The notes under the pieces: generated by a model
Told to the model about the DNA's origin: nothing
Seen by the model: only the letters and a program-made list of their open reading frames with translations
Databases searched by the model: none
Made by a program: the position numbers and the translations under genes
Source: Mesorhizobium sp. AR10
GTDB taxonomy: Bacteria; Pseudomonadota; Alphaproteobacteria; Rhizobiales; Rhizobiaceae
Direction of reading: 5' to 3'
NCBI RefSeq assembly: GCF_024746795.1
Contig: NZ_CP080524.1
Span: 620,001 to 684,000, forward strand
Length of the DNA stretch: 64,000 nucleotides
Shown: positions 33,531 to 41,628 of the stretch, in pieces
Layout: each line of letters begins with the position of its first letter
How positions within the stretch are numbered: the stretch's first letter is position 1

Positions 33531-35879
33531 TCAGGCGCCGGCCTTGGCTTCGCCTTTCAGCCGTTCGATCGCCATCAGCACCCGCTCCGGTGTTGCGGGA
33601 GCGTCGAGACGCGGACAGATCCGGTGGTCGGCAACGCTCGCCACCGCATCCGACAAAGCATGCAGCACCGACATGCCGAGCGGGAAAGGCGGCTCGCCGA
33701 CCGCCTTGGAGCGATGGATCGTCGGCTCACCGGCTTGCGGCCAGTCAGCCAGCGTCACGTTGAATATCTTCGGCCGGTCGGAGGCGAGCGGGATCTTGTA
33801 GGTCGACGGCGCATGGGTGCGTAGCCGGCCCCTGCCATCCCACCACAGTTCCTCCGTCGTCAGCCAGCCCATGCCCTGGATGAAGCCACCCTCGATCTGA
33901 CCGAGGTCGATGGCGCGATTCAGCGAACGGCCGGTCTCGTGCAATATGTCGGTGCGCTCGACCATGTATTCGCCGGTCAGCGTGTCGACCGAGACTTCCG
34001 AGCACGAGGCGCCATAGGCGAAATAGTAGAAGGGACGGCCCTGACCCTTGTCGCGGTTCCAGTGGATTTTTGGCGTCTTGTAGAAACCCGCAGCGGAAAG
34101 CTGGATACGCGCCATGTAGGCCTGTTTGATCAGGTCGGCGAAGGGGATCTCCTGATTGCCGATGCGCACCCGGTTGGGCAGGAACAGCACCTGGTCGCGC
34201 GGCACCTGGTATTTCTCGGCGGCGAAGTCGGTGAGCCTATCCTTGATCTGTCTCGCGCCGTTCTGCGCCGCCATGCCATTGAGGTCTGAGCCGGAAGACG
34301 CGGCGGTGGCCGAGGTGTTCGGCACTTTGCCGGTCGTCGTGGCGGTGATCTTCACCTGGTCGAGATCGATCTGGAATTCTTCGGCCACCACTTGCGCGAC
34401 CTTGAGGTAGAGGCCCTGCCCCATCTCGGTGCCGCCATGGTTCAGATGCACCGAACCGTCGGTATAGACATGCACCAGCGCGCCGGCCTGGTTGTAGTGC
34501 GTGGCGGTGAACGAGATGCCGAACTTGACCGGCGTCAGCGCCAGCCCGCGCTTGATGAAGCGACTGTTGGCGTTGAAGGCATCGATGATACGGCGGCGGC
34601 TTGCATAGTCCGAACTCGCCTCCAGCTCGGCAACGATGCGGTGGATGATGTTGTCCTCAACCGTCTGGTGGTAGGGCGTTATGTTGCGGTCTGAGGTGCC
34701 GTAGAAATTCTTCTTGCGGATTTCGAGCGGGTCCTTGCCGACGGCAAAGGCCACCTCGTCGATGACACGTTCGGCGCCGACCATGCCTTGCGGGCCACCG
34801 AAGCCGCGAAAGGCGGTGTTCGACACGGTGTTGGTGTAGAGCGGCGCCGATTGCGCGTGCACCGCCGGCCAGAAATAGGTGTTGTCGCAATGGAACAGCG
34901 CGCGGTCCGTCACCGGTCCTGACAGGTCCGACGAAAAGCCGCAGCGCGCCGCGAACATGAAGTCGACGGCGAGAATGTTGCCGTCGTCGTCGAAGCCGGC
35001 TTCGTAGTCGACGAGGAAATCATGACGCTTGCCGGTGGCGATCATATCGTCGTCGCGGTCGGGTCGGATTTTCACGGCGCGATGGTGCTTCTTGGCAGCT
35101 ATCGCCGCGAGCGCGGCAAACTGGTTGCCTTGCGTTTCCTTGCCGCCGAAGCCGCCACCCATGCGGCGGATCTCCACCGTCACGGCGTTGCTCGGCACAC
35201 CGAGCGCATGGCTGACCATATGCTGGACTTCGCTCGGATGCTGGGTCGAGGAGTAGATTGTGACGTCCTGATCCTCGCCGGGTACGGCCATGGCGATCTG
35301 GCCTTCGAGATAGAAATGGTCCTGCCCGCCGATGCGCATCTGCCCCTTGAGCCGGCGCGGTGCCTGTTTGATTGCGGCAGCGGCATCGCCCCGCTTCAGG
35401 GTCAGCGGCGGCGTGACCAGTTTGTCCTTCCTGGGATTGAGCTCGCCTATGTCGGTGACGAAAGGCAATTCCTTGTACTCGACCTTGGCCAGCCCAGTGG
35501 CGCGGCGCGCCTGCTCGCGGGTCTCGGCAATGACGCAGAAGATTGGCTGACCGAAGAATTGCACCTTGCCGTCGGCGAGCACCGGCTCGTCATGGCGGCC
35601 GGTCGGCGAAATATCGTTCTCGCCCGGCACGTCCTTGGCCGTCAGCACGTCGACGACGCCGGGCGCGGTGCGTACAGCTGAAAGATCCATCCTGATGATG
35701 CTGGCGTGCGTGGCTGTGCAGAGCCCAAGGCAGCCATGCAGCGTGCCGGCCGGTTCCGGCATGTCGTCGATATAGATGGCCGTGCCGCTGACATGCTTGT
35801 GCGCGGAATCATGGCGCTGGTCGGTAGCAACGCCGCCGGCAATTTTTTGCGCCTTGAGGTTGGGGGAATGGCTGGTCAT
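33531..35879 (-). CDS. xdhB: Xanthine dehydrogenase molybdopterin-binding subunit
   Basis: A 782-residue large subunit. It holds the molybdenum cofactor and hydroxylates hypoxanthine and xanthine to urate. Family motifs: GGFGGKETQ (Moco contact), FRGFGGPQGM, and a C-terminal SKAVGEPPFPLGMSV with the catalytic Glu. It needs the XdhA small subunit for electron transfer. Order on the minus strand is hiuH, xdhA, xdhB, xdhC. A repeat-filled 208 bp spacer separates it from xdhA. Confidence 0.95.
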   Translation of the reverse strand: MTSHSPNLKAQKIAGGVATDQRHDSAHKHVSGTAIYIDDMPEPAGTLHGCLGLCTATHASIIRMDLSAVRTAPGVVDVLTAKDVPGENDISPTGRHDEPVLADGKVQFFGQPIFCVIAETREQARRATGLAKVEYKELPFVTDIGELNPRKDKLVTPPLTLKRGDAAAAIKQAPRRLKGQMRIGGQDHFYLEGQIAMAVPGEDQDVTIYSSTQHPSEVQHMVSHALGVPSNAVTVEIRRMGGGFGGKETQGNQFAALAAIAAKKHHRAVKIRPDRDDDMIATGKRHDFLVDYEAGFDDDGNILAVDFMFAARCGFSSDLSGPVTDRALFHCDNTYFWPAVHAQSAPLYTNTVSNTAFRGFGGPQGMVGAERVIDEVAFAVGKDPLEIRKKNFYGTSDRNITPYHQTVEDNIIHRIVAELEASSDYASRRRIIDAFNANSRFIKRGLALTPVKFGISFTATHYNQAGALVHVYTDGSVHLNHGGTEMGQGLYLKVAQVVAEEFQIDLDQVKITATTTGKVPNTSATAASSGSDLNGMAAQNGARQIKDRLTDFAAEKYQVPRDQVLFLPNRVRIGNQEIPFADLIKQAYMARIQLSAAGFYKTPKIHWNRDKGQGRPFYYFAYGASCSEVSVDTLTGEYMVERTDILHETGRSLNRAIDLGQIEGGFIQGMGWLTTEELWWDGRGRLRTHAPSTYKIPLASDRPKIFNVTLADWPQAGEPTIHRSKAVGEPPFPLGMSVLHALSDAVASVADHRICPRLDAPATPERVLMAIERLKGEAKAGA

Positions 35880-35895
35880 GACGCGCCTCTCTTCC

Positions 35896-36038
35896 CTTCT
35901 CCCCGTTCACGGGGAGAAGGTGGCCCGAAGGGTCGGATGAGGGGCAGCACTGACGCTGACGAACTTGCAAAGTGCGGTCGACGACGGCGCCGCCCCTCAT
36001 CTGCCTGCCGGCATCTTCTCCCCGTGAACGGGGAGAAG
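35896..36038. repeat. Composite palindromic repeat between xdhA and xdhB
   Basis: Two 24-bp palindromes, CTTCTCCCCG...GAGAAG at 35896-35919 and at 36015-36038, face each other at the ends of a 143 bp segment; ATGAGGGGC and GCCCCTCAT inside also pair. This is the common rhizobial GGGGAGAAGG-type intergenic repeat. It falls within the xdhA-xdhB transcript and would fold into a long stem. Confidence 0.75.
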
Positions 36039-36087
36039 GACGCTACTCGCGACCGTCTGGCTGTCTGTTTGCTTGAGCTGATATGCA

Positions 36088-37569
36088 TCACGCCGCCTCG
36101 TGCCGTGAAACCTGGAATGGCGCCTTGGTGCCGCTGGTCTCGGCAAAGAAGCGCAGCAGCAGGTTCTTCGCCGCCAGCGCCCTGTATTCAGCCGAAGCGC
36201 GCATGTCGGTCAGCGGGGTGAAATCCATGGCGTACTCGGCCATCGCTGCCTGCACTGTCTCCTCCGTCCACGCTTTGCCAAGCAGGGCCTTTTCCACACC
36301 CAAGGCGCGCTTCGGCGTCGCCGCCATGCCGCCATAGGCGATGCAGATGTCCGCTACCGTGCCGTCCCTGGCCAGCACCAGGAAAAAGGCGCCGAGGGCG
36401 GCGGTGATGTCCTCGTCGCGGCGCTTGGTGATCTTGTAGACGGCAAACTTCGTGCCCTTGGCCGGCACCGGCACATGCACGGCCTCGACGAATTCGCCCG
36501 GCTGCCGGTCCTGTTTGCCATAGGCGATGAAGAAGTCTTCCACCGGGATCGTGCGCCGCTTCTTACCGCGGCGCAGCGTGAGTTGTGCGCCGAGCGCGAT
36601 CAAGGGCGGCGGCGTGTCGCCGATCGGCGAACCGTTGGCGATGTTGCCGCCGATCGTGCCCATGTTGCGCACCTGCTCGCCGCCGATGCGGTCGAACAGC
36701 GGCCCCAGTGTCGGAATGCGCTTGGCCAGTGTCGAGAAGGCTTCCGTGTAGGTGACGCCGGCGCCAATCGAAATGATGCCCTTGTCTTCGGAGATCGCGC
36801 ACAGCCCGTCGAGATTGCCGATGAAGATCACCGGCGAGATGTCGCGCATGTGCTTGGTCACCCACAGGCCGACATCTGTCGACCCGGCAACGATGGTGGC
36901 ATTGGGTTCCTTCTTCAGCACGCTCGCCAGATCATCGGCATCGGCGGGCACGACCAGCCGCGTCTTGCCGGCGCCGATCTCGATCCGCGCACCGTCATGG
37001 ATCGCTGCCAGCTTCGCCGTGATGGCCTTGCGCTCCGCCGCCAGCGGGTCCTTTGCCGCCTTTCCGTAGCTGGAGATGGCGCGGGCGGCTCGGACGATCG
37101 CCTCGTAGCCGGTGCAGCGGCAGAGATTGCCCTGCAGCGCCTTTTCTATTGCTGCGTCCGACGGCTCCGGCGACCTCATCCACAAGCCGTAAAGCGACAT
37201 GACGAAGCCAGGCGTGCAAAAGCCGCATTGCGAGCCATGGAAATCGACCATCGCCTGCTGCACGGGGTGCAACCTGCCGGCTTCGCCGCGCAGATGCTCG
37301 ACAGTGACGACATGTGTGCCGTCGAGCGAACCGAGAAAGCGGATGCAGGCGTTGACACTCTCATAGACCAGCCTGCCACCGGACAGCCTTCCGACCAGCA
37401 CGGTGCAGGCGCCGCAATCGCCCTCGGCGCAGCCTTCCTTGCTGCCGCGCAGCGAACGGTTGAGCCGCAGCCAGTCGAGCAAGGTCTCGTCGGGAGCGAC
37501 CGTGGTGAGCGCGACATCCTCGCCATTGAGGATGAAGCGGATCTCGTTGCGGATCTTGACCTTGGCCAT
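36088..37569 (-). CDS. xdhA: Xanthine dehydrogenase small subunit (2Fe-2S and FAD)
   Basis: A 493-residue subunit. N-terminal plant-type ferredoxin cluster (GCAEGDCGACTVLVG), second 2Fe-2S cluster (QCGFCTPGF and CRCTGYEAI), then an FAD domain (IVAGSTDVGLW, GGNIANGSPIGDTPP). It moves electrons from the molybdenum site in XdhB to NAD+. It begins 3 bp after the HIU hydrolase stop, in one operon. Confidence 0.95.
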   Translation of the reverse strand: MAKVKIRNEIRFILNGEDVALTTVAPDETLLDWLRLNRSLRGSKEGCAEGDCGACTVLVGRLSGGRLVYESVNACIRFLGSLDGTHVVTVEHLRGEAGRLHPVQQAMVDFHGSQCGFCTPGFVMSLYGLWMRSPEPSDAAIEKALQGNLCRCTGYEAIVRAARAISSYGKAAKDPLAAERKAITAKLAAIHDGARIEIGAGKTRLVVPADADDLASVLKKEPNATIVAGSTDVGLWVTKHMRDISPVIFIGNLDGLCAISEDKGIISIGAGVTYTEAFSTLAKRIPTLGPLFDRIGGEQVRNMGTIGGNIANGSPIGDTPPPLIALGAQLTLRRGKKRRTIPVEDFFIAYGKQDRQPGEFVEAVHVPVPAKGTKFAVYKITKRRDEDITAALGAFFLVLARDGTVADICIAYGGMAATPKRALGVEKALLGKAWTEETVQAAMAEYAMDFTPLTDMRASAEYRALAAKNLLLRFFAETSGTKAPFQVSRHEAA

Positions 37570-37572
37570 GCC

Positions 37573-37947
37573 TCAGCTCCCCCTGTAGGTCGAATAGCCA
37601 TAGGGCGAGACGAGCAGCGGTACATGATAATGCACCGGCTCGGCCATGCCGAAGCGGATCGGCACAGTGTCGAGGAAGGCCGGTTCCGGCAGCTTGGTTC
37701 CCTGCTGGCGCAGATAGTCGCCGGCGGCAAAAACCAGTTCATATTCGCCAGTGCGGAATTCCGAGCCGGCCAGCAGTGGCGCATCGCAGCGGCCGTCGGC
37801 ATTGGTCACCACCGTCCTCAGATGCGTCCGCGCCTCGCCATCGAGGTGATAAAGCGCAATCGACAGGCCCGCCGCCGGTCTGCCGGTCGCGGTGTCGAGG
37901 ACATGCGTCGTCAGACGCCCGCCATCGGCTTTCGACGTTTCTGCCAC
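37573..37947 (-). CDS. 5-hydroxyisourate hydrolase (transthyretin-like)
   Basis: A 124-residue transthyretin-related protein with the N-terminal [16 protein letters not shown] and the C-terminal YSTYRGS signature. It hydrolyses 5-hydroxyisourate, the product of PuuD, to OHCU. A GTG start at 37947 is chosen because GGGAGG lies six bases upstream; the alternative at 37977 has no ribosome site. First gene of the xdh operon, divergent from the allantoinase fusion gene. Confidence 0.92.
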   Translation of the reverse strand: MAETSKADGGRLTTHVLDTATGRPAAGLSIALYHLDGEARTHLRTVVTNADGRCDAPLLAGSEFRTGEYELVFAAGDYLRQQGTKLPEPAFLDTVPIRFGMAEPVHYHVPLLVSPYGYSTYRGS

Positions 37948-38066
37948 TGGCCGCCTCCCTTTATCCAGTATGAACAAACTGGCCGGTACAATCGAACATT
38001 GCTGATGAATTGTGCGCCAATTAAAGGCGATGCATAAGTCCCGGTCGAGCGGAGTGGGACAAAAAC

Positions 38067-38077
38067 ACTTTCAAAAA
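38067..38077 (+). promoter_or_regulatory. Motif shared with the puuD/lysR promoter region
   Basis: ACTTTCAAAAA lies in the 195 bp divergent region between the xdh operon and the allantoinase gene, and is identical to 27387-27397. It is a candidate half of a LysR regulator site; no full TTTC-N11-GAAA repeat is present here. Confidence 0.3.
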
Positions 38078-38142
38078 TTTTCGGGGGAATGCGCAGGCGG
38101 CCCTTTCGACTATCCTCACCACAATTTCGGGCAGGAGCGACA

Positions 38143-39576
38143 ATGCGTTACACCAGAGACATGCGCGGCTACGGCGCCAATCCGCCGGATCCGAAATGGC
38201 CTGGCGGTGCGCATGTCGCGGTGCAGTTTGTCGTCAACTACGAGGAAGGCGGCGAGAACTGTGTCCTGCATGGTGACAAGGCTTCCGAAGCCTTCCTGTC
38301 CGAGATCGTCGGCGCCGCACCCTGGCTCGGCCAGCGCCACTGGAACATGGAATCGATCTACGAATATGGCGCCCGCGCCGGTTTCTGGCGATTGTTGCGC
38401 CTCTTCACCGAGGCTGAGGTGCCGATCACCTGCTACGGCGTCGCCACCGCGCTGGCGCGTTCGCCCGACCAGGTCGCGGCAATGCAGGAAGCCGGCTGGG
38501 AAATCGCCTCACACGGGTTGAAATGGATCGACTACCGCGACCATGCGGCGGAAGACGAGCGCCGCGACATGGAGGAGGCGATCAAGCTGCATTACGAGGT
38601 GACGGGGGCACGGCCAACCGGCTGGTACACCGGCCGCACCTCGATCAACACCGTGCGGCTGGCGGCTGAAGAAGGCGGCTTCGACTATGTGTCGGACACC
38701 TATGACGACGAATTACCCTATTGGTTCGAGCATGATGGGCCAGATGGCAGCCAGAAGCCGCAGCTCATCATCCCCTATACGCTTGACGCCAACGACATGC
38801 GCTTTGCCACGCCGCAAGGCTTCAATTCGGGCGACCAGTTCTTCGCCTATCTGAAGGACAGTTTCGACACACTCTATGCCGAGGGCAAGGAAGGGCGGCC
38901 GCGAATGATGAATATCGGCCTGCACTGCCGCCTCGTCGGCCGACCGGGCCGGGTCGCGGCGCTCAAGCGCTTCGTCGACTACGTCAAATCGCACGACAAG
39001 GTCTGGCTGGCGCGACGCATAGACATCGCAAGGCACTGGCAAGCAACGCATCCGTTCCGGCTGCCGGCGCTGCGCCCTTCGAAAATGGAATTCGAGGCCT
39101 TCGTCCACGCCTTCGGCGGCGTGTTCGAGCATTCGCCATGGATCGCCGAGCGCGCCTATGAGCTGGAGCTCGGCCCGGCGCATGACAGCGCCGGCGGCCT
39201 GCACAACGCGCTGTGCCGCATCTTCCGCGGTGCGACGGAGGCCGAGCGGCTCGCCGTGCTCAACGCCCATCCCGACCTTGCCGGCAAGCTGGCAAAGGCC
39301 AAGCGGCTGACGGCGGAGTCGACCCGGGAACAGGCCTCCGCCGGTCTCGACGCGCTGACCGACAAGGAGCGCGAGCTGTTTTCCAAACTCAATGCCGCTT
39401 ATGTCACCACCTTCGGCTTCCCCTTCATCATCGCGGTGAAAGGCAAGACCAAGGAGGGGATTCTCGCGGAGTTCGAAATGCGCATCGGCAACAACCACGC
39501 CACCGAATTCGAAACCGCCTGCAAACAGGTCGAACGCATCGCGCTGCTTCGGCTCAAGGACATGCTTCCGCAATAG
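38143..39576 (+). CDS. puuE: Allantoinase PuuE fused to OHCU decarboxylase
   Basis: A 477-residue bifunctional protein. Residues 1 to ~310 are a polysaccharide-deacetylase-type, metal-independent allantoinase (RDMRGYGANPPDPKWP, FVVNYEEGGENC, EIASHGLKWIDY). Residues ~315-477 are the OHCU decarboxylase UraD (FVHAFGGVFEHSPWIAERAY, AHPDLAGKLA, FGFPFIIAVKG). It converts OHCU to S-allantoin and then to allantoate. The ATG at 38143 follows GCAGGAGCGACA. The rest of the allantoin genes follow within 10 bp. Confidence 0.94.
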   Translation: MRYTRDMRGYGANPPDPKWPGGAHVAVQFVVNYEEGGENCVLHGDKASEAFLSEIVGAAPWLGQRHWNMESIYEYGARAGFWRLLRLFTEAEVPITCYGVATALARSPDQVAAMQEAGWEIASHGLKWIDYRDHAAEDERRDMEEAIKLHYEVTGARPTGWYTGRTSINTVRLAAEEGGFDYVSDTYDDELPYWFEHDGPDGSQKPQLIIPYTLDANDMRFATPQGFNSGDQFFAYLKDSFDTLYAEGKEGRPRMMNIGLHCRLVGRPGRVAALKRFVDYVKSHDKVWLARRIDIARHWQATHPFRLPALRPSKMEFEAFVHAFGGVFEHSPWIAERAYELELGPAHDSAGGLHNALCRIFRGATEAERLAVLNAHPDLAGKLAKAKRLTAESTREQASAGLDALTDKERELFSKLNAAYVTTFGFPFIIAVKGKTKEGILAEFEMRIGNNHATEFETACKQVERIALLRLKDMLPQ

Positions 39577-39586
39577 GTTTGAACTC

Positions 39587-40450
39587 ATGGATACGATCAA
39601 GATGGCTGACCGAACCTATTACGCGCCACATGGCGGCCACCCCGGCCAGAGCGAATTGCTGACCGGCCGCGCCGTTTTCACCGAGGCTTATGCCATCATC
39701 CCCCGGGGGGTGATGCAGGACATCGTCACCAGCGCCTTGCCGTTCTGGGACAAGACCCGGGTCTGGGTGCTTTCGCGCCCGCTGTCGGGCTTTGCCGAGA
39801 CGTTTTCGCAATACATCGTCGAGGTCGCGCCCGGTGGCGGCAGCGACCGGCCTGAACCCGATGCCGGCGCCGAGGGCGGCTTGTTCGTGGTCGAGGGCGA
39901 ACTGACTGTCCTGCTCGGCGGCAGGAAACATGTGATGCGGCCGGGCGGCTTTGCCTTCCTGCCGCCGGCCAGCGGATGGACCGTTCGCAACGAAAGCGGT
40001 GCAGTTGTGCGCTTCCACTGGATCCGCAAGACTTACGAGGGGGTAGAGGGCATCGAAGTGCCGCAAGCCTTCTTCACCAATGAACAGGATATCGCGCCGA
40101 CGCCGATGGCCGGCACCGAAGGCCGGTGGGCGACGACGCGCTTCGTCGATCCGACCGACATGCGCCACGACATGCATATTACGGTGGTCACGCTGGAACC
40201 GGGCGCGGTTATCCCGTTCGCCGAGACCCATGTGATGGAACACGGCCTCTACGTGCTGGAAGGCAAGGGGGTCTACCGCCTCAACCAGGATTGGGTCGAG
40301 GTCGAAGCCGGCGACTATATGTGGCTGCGCGCCTTCTGCCCGCAGGCCTGCTACGCCGGCGGCCCGGCCAAGTTCCGCTACCTGCTCTACAAGGACGTCA
40401 ACCGGCATGCCAAGCTTGGCGGCGCCAGCGTGGCGAAGCGCGCGCCGTGA
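39587..40450 (+). CDS. (S)-ureidoglycine aminohydrolase (bicupin)
   Basis: A 287-residue protein with two cupin domains; the second carries the metal-binding set (EPGAVIPFAETHVMEHGLYVLEGKG). It matches the UGHY/AllE family that releases ammonia from (S)-ureidoglycine to give (S)-ureidoglycolate. It overlaps the next gene (GTGA at 40447). Its presence implies allantoate is degraded by an amidohydrolase route rather than by allantoicase. Confidence 0.88.
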   Translation: MDTIKMADRTYYAPHGGHPGQSELLTGRAVFTEAYAIIPRGVMQDIVTSALPFWDKTRVWVLSRPLSGFAETFSQYIVEVAPGGGSDRPEPDAGAEGGLFVVEGELTVLLGGRKHVMRPGGFAFLPPASGWTVRNESGAVVRFHWIRKTYEGVEGIEVPQAFFTNEQDIAPTPMAGTEGRWATTRFVDPTDMRHDMHITVVTLEPGAVIPFAETHVMEHGLYVLEGKGVYRLNQDWVEVEAGDYMWLRAFCPQACYAGGPAKFRYLLYKDVNRHAKLGGASVAKRAP

Positions 40451-40953
40451 GCCGTATCGTCGCGCGACCGCTGACCCGCGAGAGCTTTGCCGAATTCGGC
40501 GATGTCATCGACATGGGCGGCGACAACCACTATCCGATTAACGGCGGCAAGGCCGAGCGCTTCCACGACCTTGCCACGGCGCAAGCCCAGGGGCCGAACG
40601 CACGCGTGCTGATCTCGATGGTGCGTGGCACGCCTTATGATTTGCCGCTGAAGCTGACGATGGTCGAGCGCCACCCGTTCGGCAGCCAGGCCTTCATCCC
40701 GCTGTCGCCGCGCCCATTCCTGGTCGTCGTCTGCCATGACGGCAAGGATGGTCCGGGCGAGCCGCATGCCTTCATCACCGCACCCGGGCAAGGCATCAAC
40801 TACCCACGCAATCTGTGGCACGGCGTGTTGACGCCGATCGGGGAGGTTCAGGATTTCCTGATTGTCGATCGCGGTGGCGACGGCTCCAACCTGGAAGAGT
40901 GCCATTTCTCTCACGCCTATGAGATCCATCTCCCCGACGGGACCCAAGAATGA
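40447..40953 (+). CDS. allA: Ureidoglycolate lyase
   Basis: A 168-residue protein beginning at a GTG that overlaps the preceding stop. It has the AllA features RPLTRESFAEFGDVID, KLTMVERHPFGSQAFIPL, GQGINYPRNLWHG and a C-terminal cupin-like fold. It splits ureidoglycolate into glyoxylate and urea. The glyoxylate can go to the hydroxyacid dehydrogenase or glycerate kinase routes encoded nearby. Confidence 0.92.
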   Translation: MSRIVARPLTRESFAEFGDVIDMGGDNHYPINGGKAERFHDLATAQAQGPNARVLISMVRGTPYDLPLKLTMVERHPFGSQAFIPLSPRPFLVVVCHDGKDGPGEPHAFITAPGQGINYPRNLWHGVLTPIGEVQDFLIVDRGGDGSNLEECHFSHAYEIHLPDGTQE

Positions 40954-41543
40954 CCGACATTTCGTTGATAGACCGCCTGCTCGACGTCATCGAGCACGAC
41001 ATCGTGCCGAAGACAGCCGAGGGCGTCGCCCATGGCAACAAGCTGTTCGGCGCTGCGATCCTGCGCAAGGGCGACCGTTCGCTGGTGCTTGCCGAAACCA
41101 ACAACGAGATGGAAAACCCGCTGTGGCACGGCGAAGTGCATTGCCTGAAACGGTTCTACGAAATGCCGAGGGCCGAGCGCGTCGACACCAAGGATGCGAT
41201 CTTCCTCGCCACGCACGAGCCCTGTTCGCTTTGCCTGTCGGCGATCACCTGGACCGGCTTCGACAATTTCTACTATCTGTTCAGCCACGAGGACTCGCGC
41301 GACAGCTTCGCCATCCCGCACGATCTGAAGATTCTCAAGGAGGTTTTCACCCTCGATCCCGGCGGCTACAATGCCGAGAATGCCTATTGGAAGAGTTTTT
41401 CGATCCGCCGGCTGGCGCGTTCGCTGCCCGAGGTTGAGCGCCAGCGGCTGGAAGCGCGGATCGGTACCATCGCCGCCCGCTACGACGAAATGTCCGGCGC
41501 CTATCAGGCGAGCAAGGCCGAAAACGACATTCCGCTGAACTGA
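40950..41543 (+). CDS. Nucleoside/purine deaminase (CDA-fold, zinc)
   Basis: A 197-residue member of the cytidine/guanine deaminase fold. The zinc site is visible as WHGEVHC (HxE) and HEPCSLC (PCxxC). Relatives deaminate guanine, cytosine or tRNA adenosine. Placement in the allantoin operon (ATGA overlap with allA) suggests a purine or ureide-related substrate; a C-terminal extension of ~50 residues is atypical. Exact substrate unknown. Confidence 0.8.
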   Translation: MTDISLIDRLLDVIEHDIVPKTAEGVAHGNKLFGAAILRKGDRSLVLAETNNEMENPLWHGEVHCLKRFYEMPRAERVDTKDAIFLATHEPCSLCLSAITWTGFDNFYYLFSHEDSRDSFAIPHDLKILKEVFTLDPGGYNAENAYWKSFSIRRLARSLPEVERQRLEARIGTIAARYDEMSGAYQASKAENDIPLN

Positions 41544-41628
41544 CGCGGATTGACCAGCCGAATTCGTTGGCTGGCCCATGACGCGATCCGGCGGCCTCCA
41601 TCATGTGGCGGTCCTGGAGTGCGTCCGC

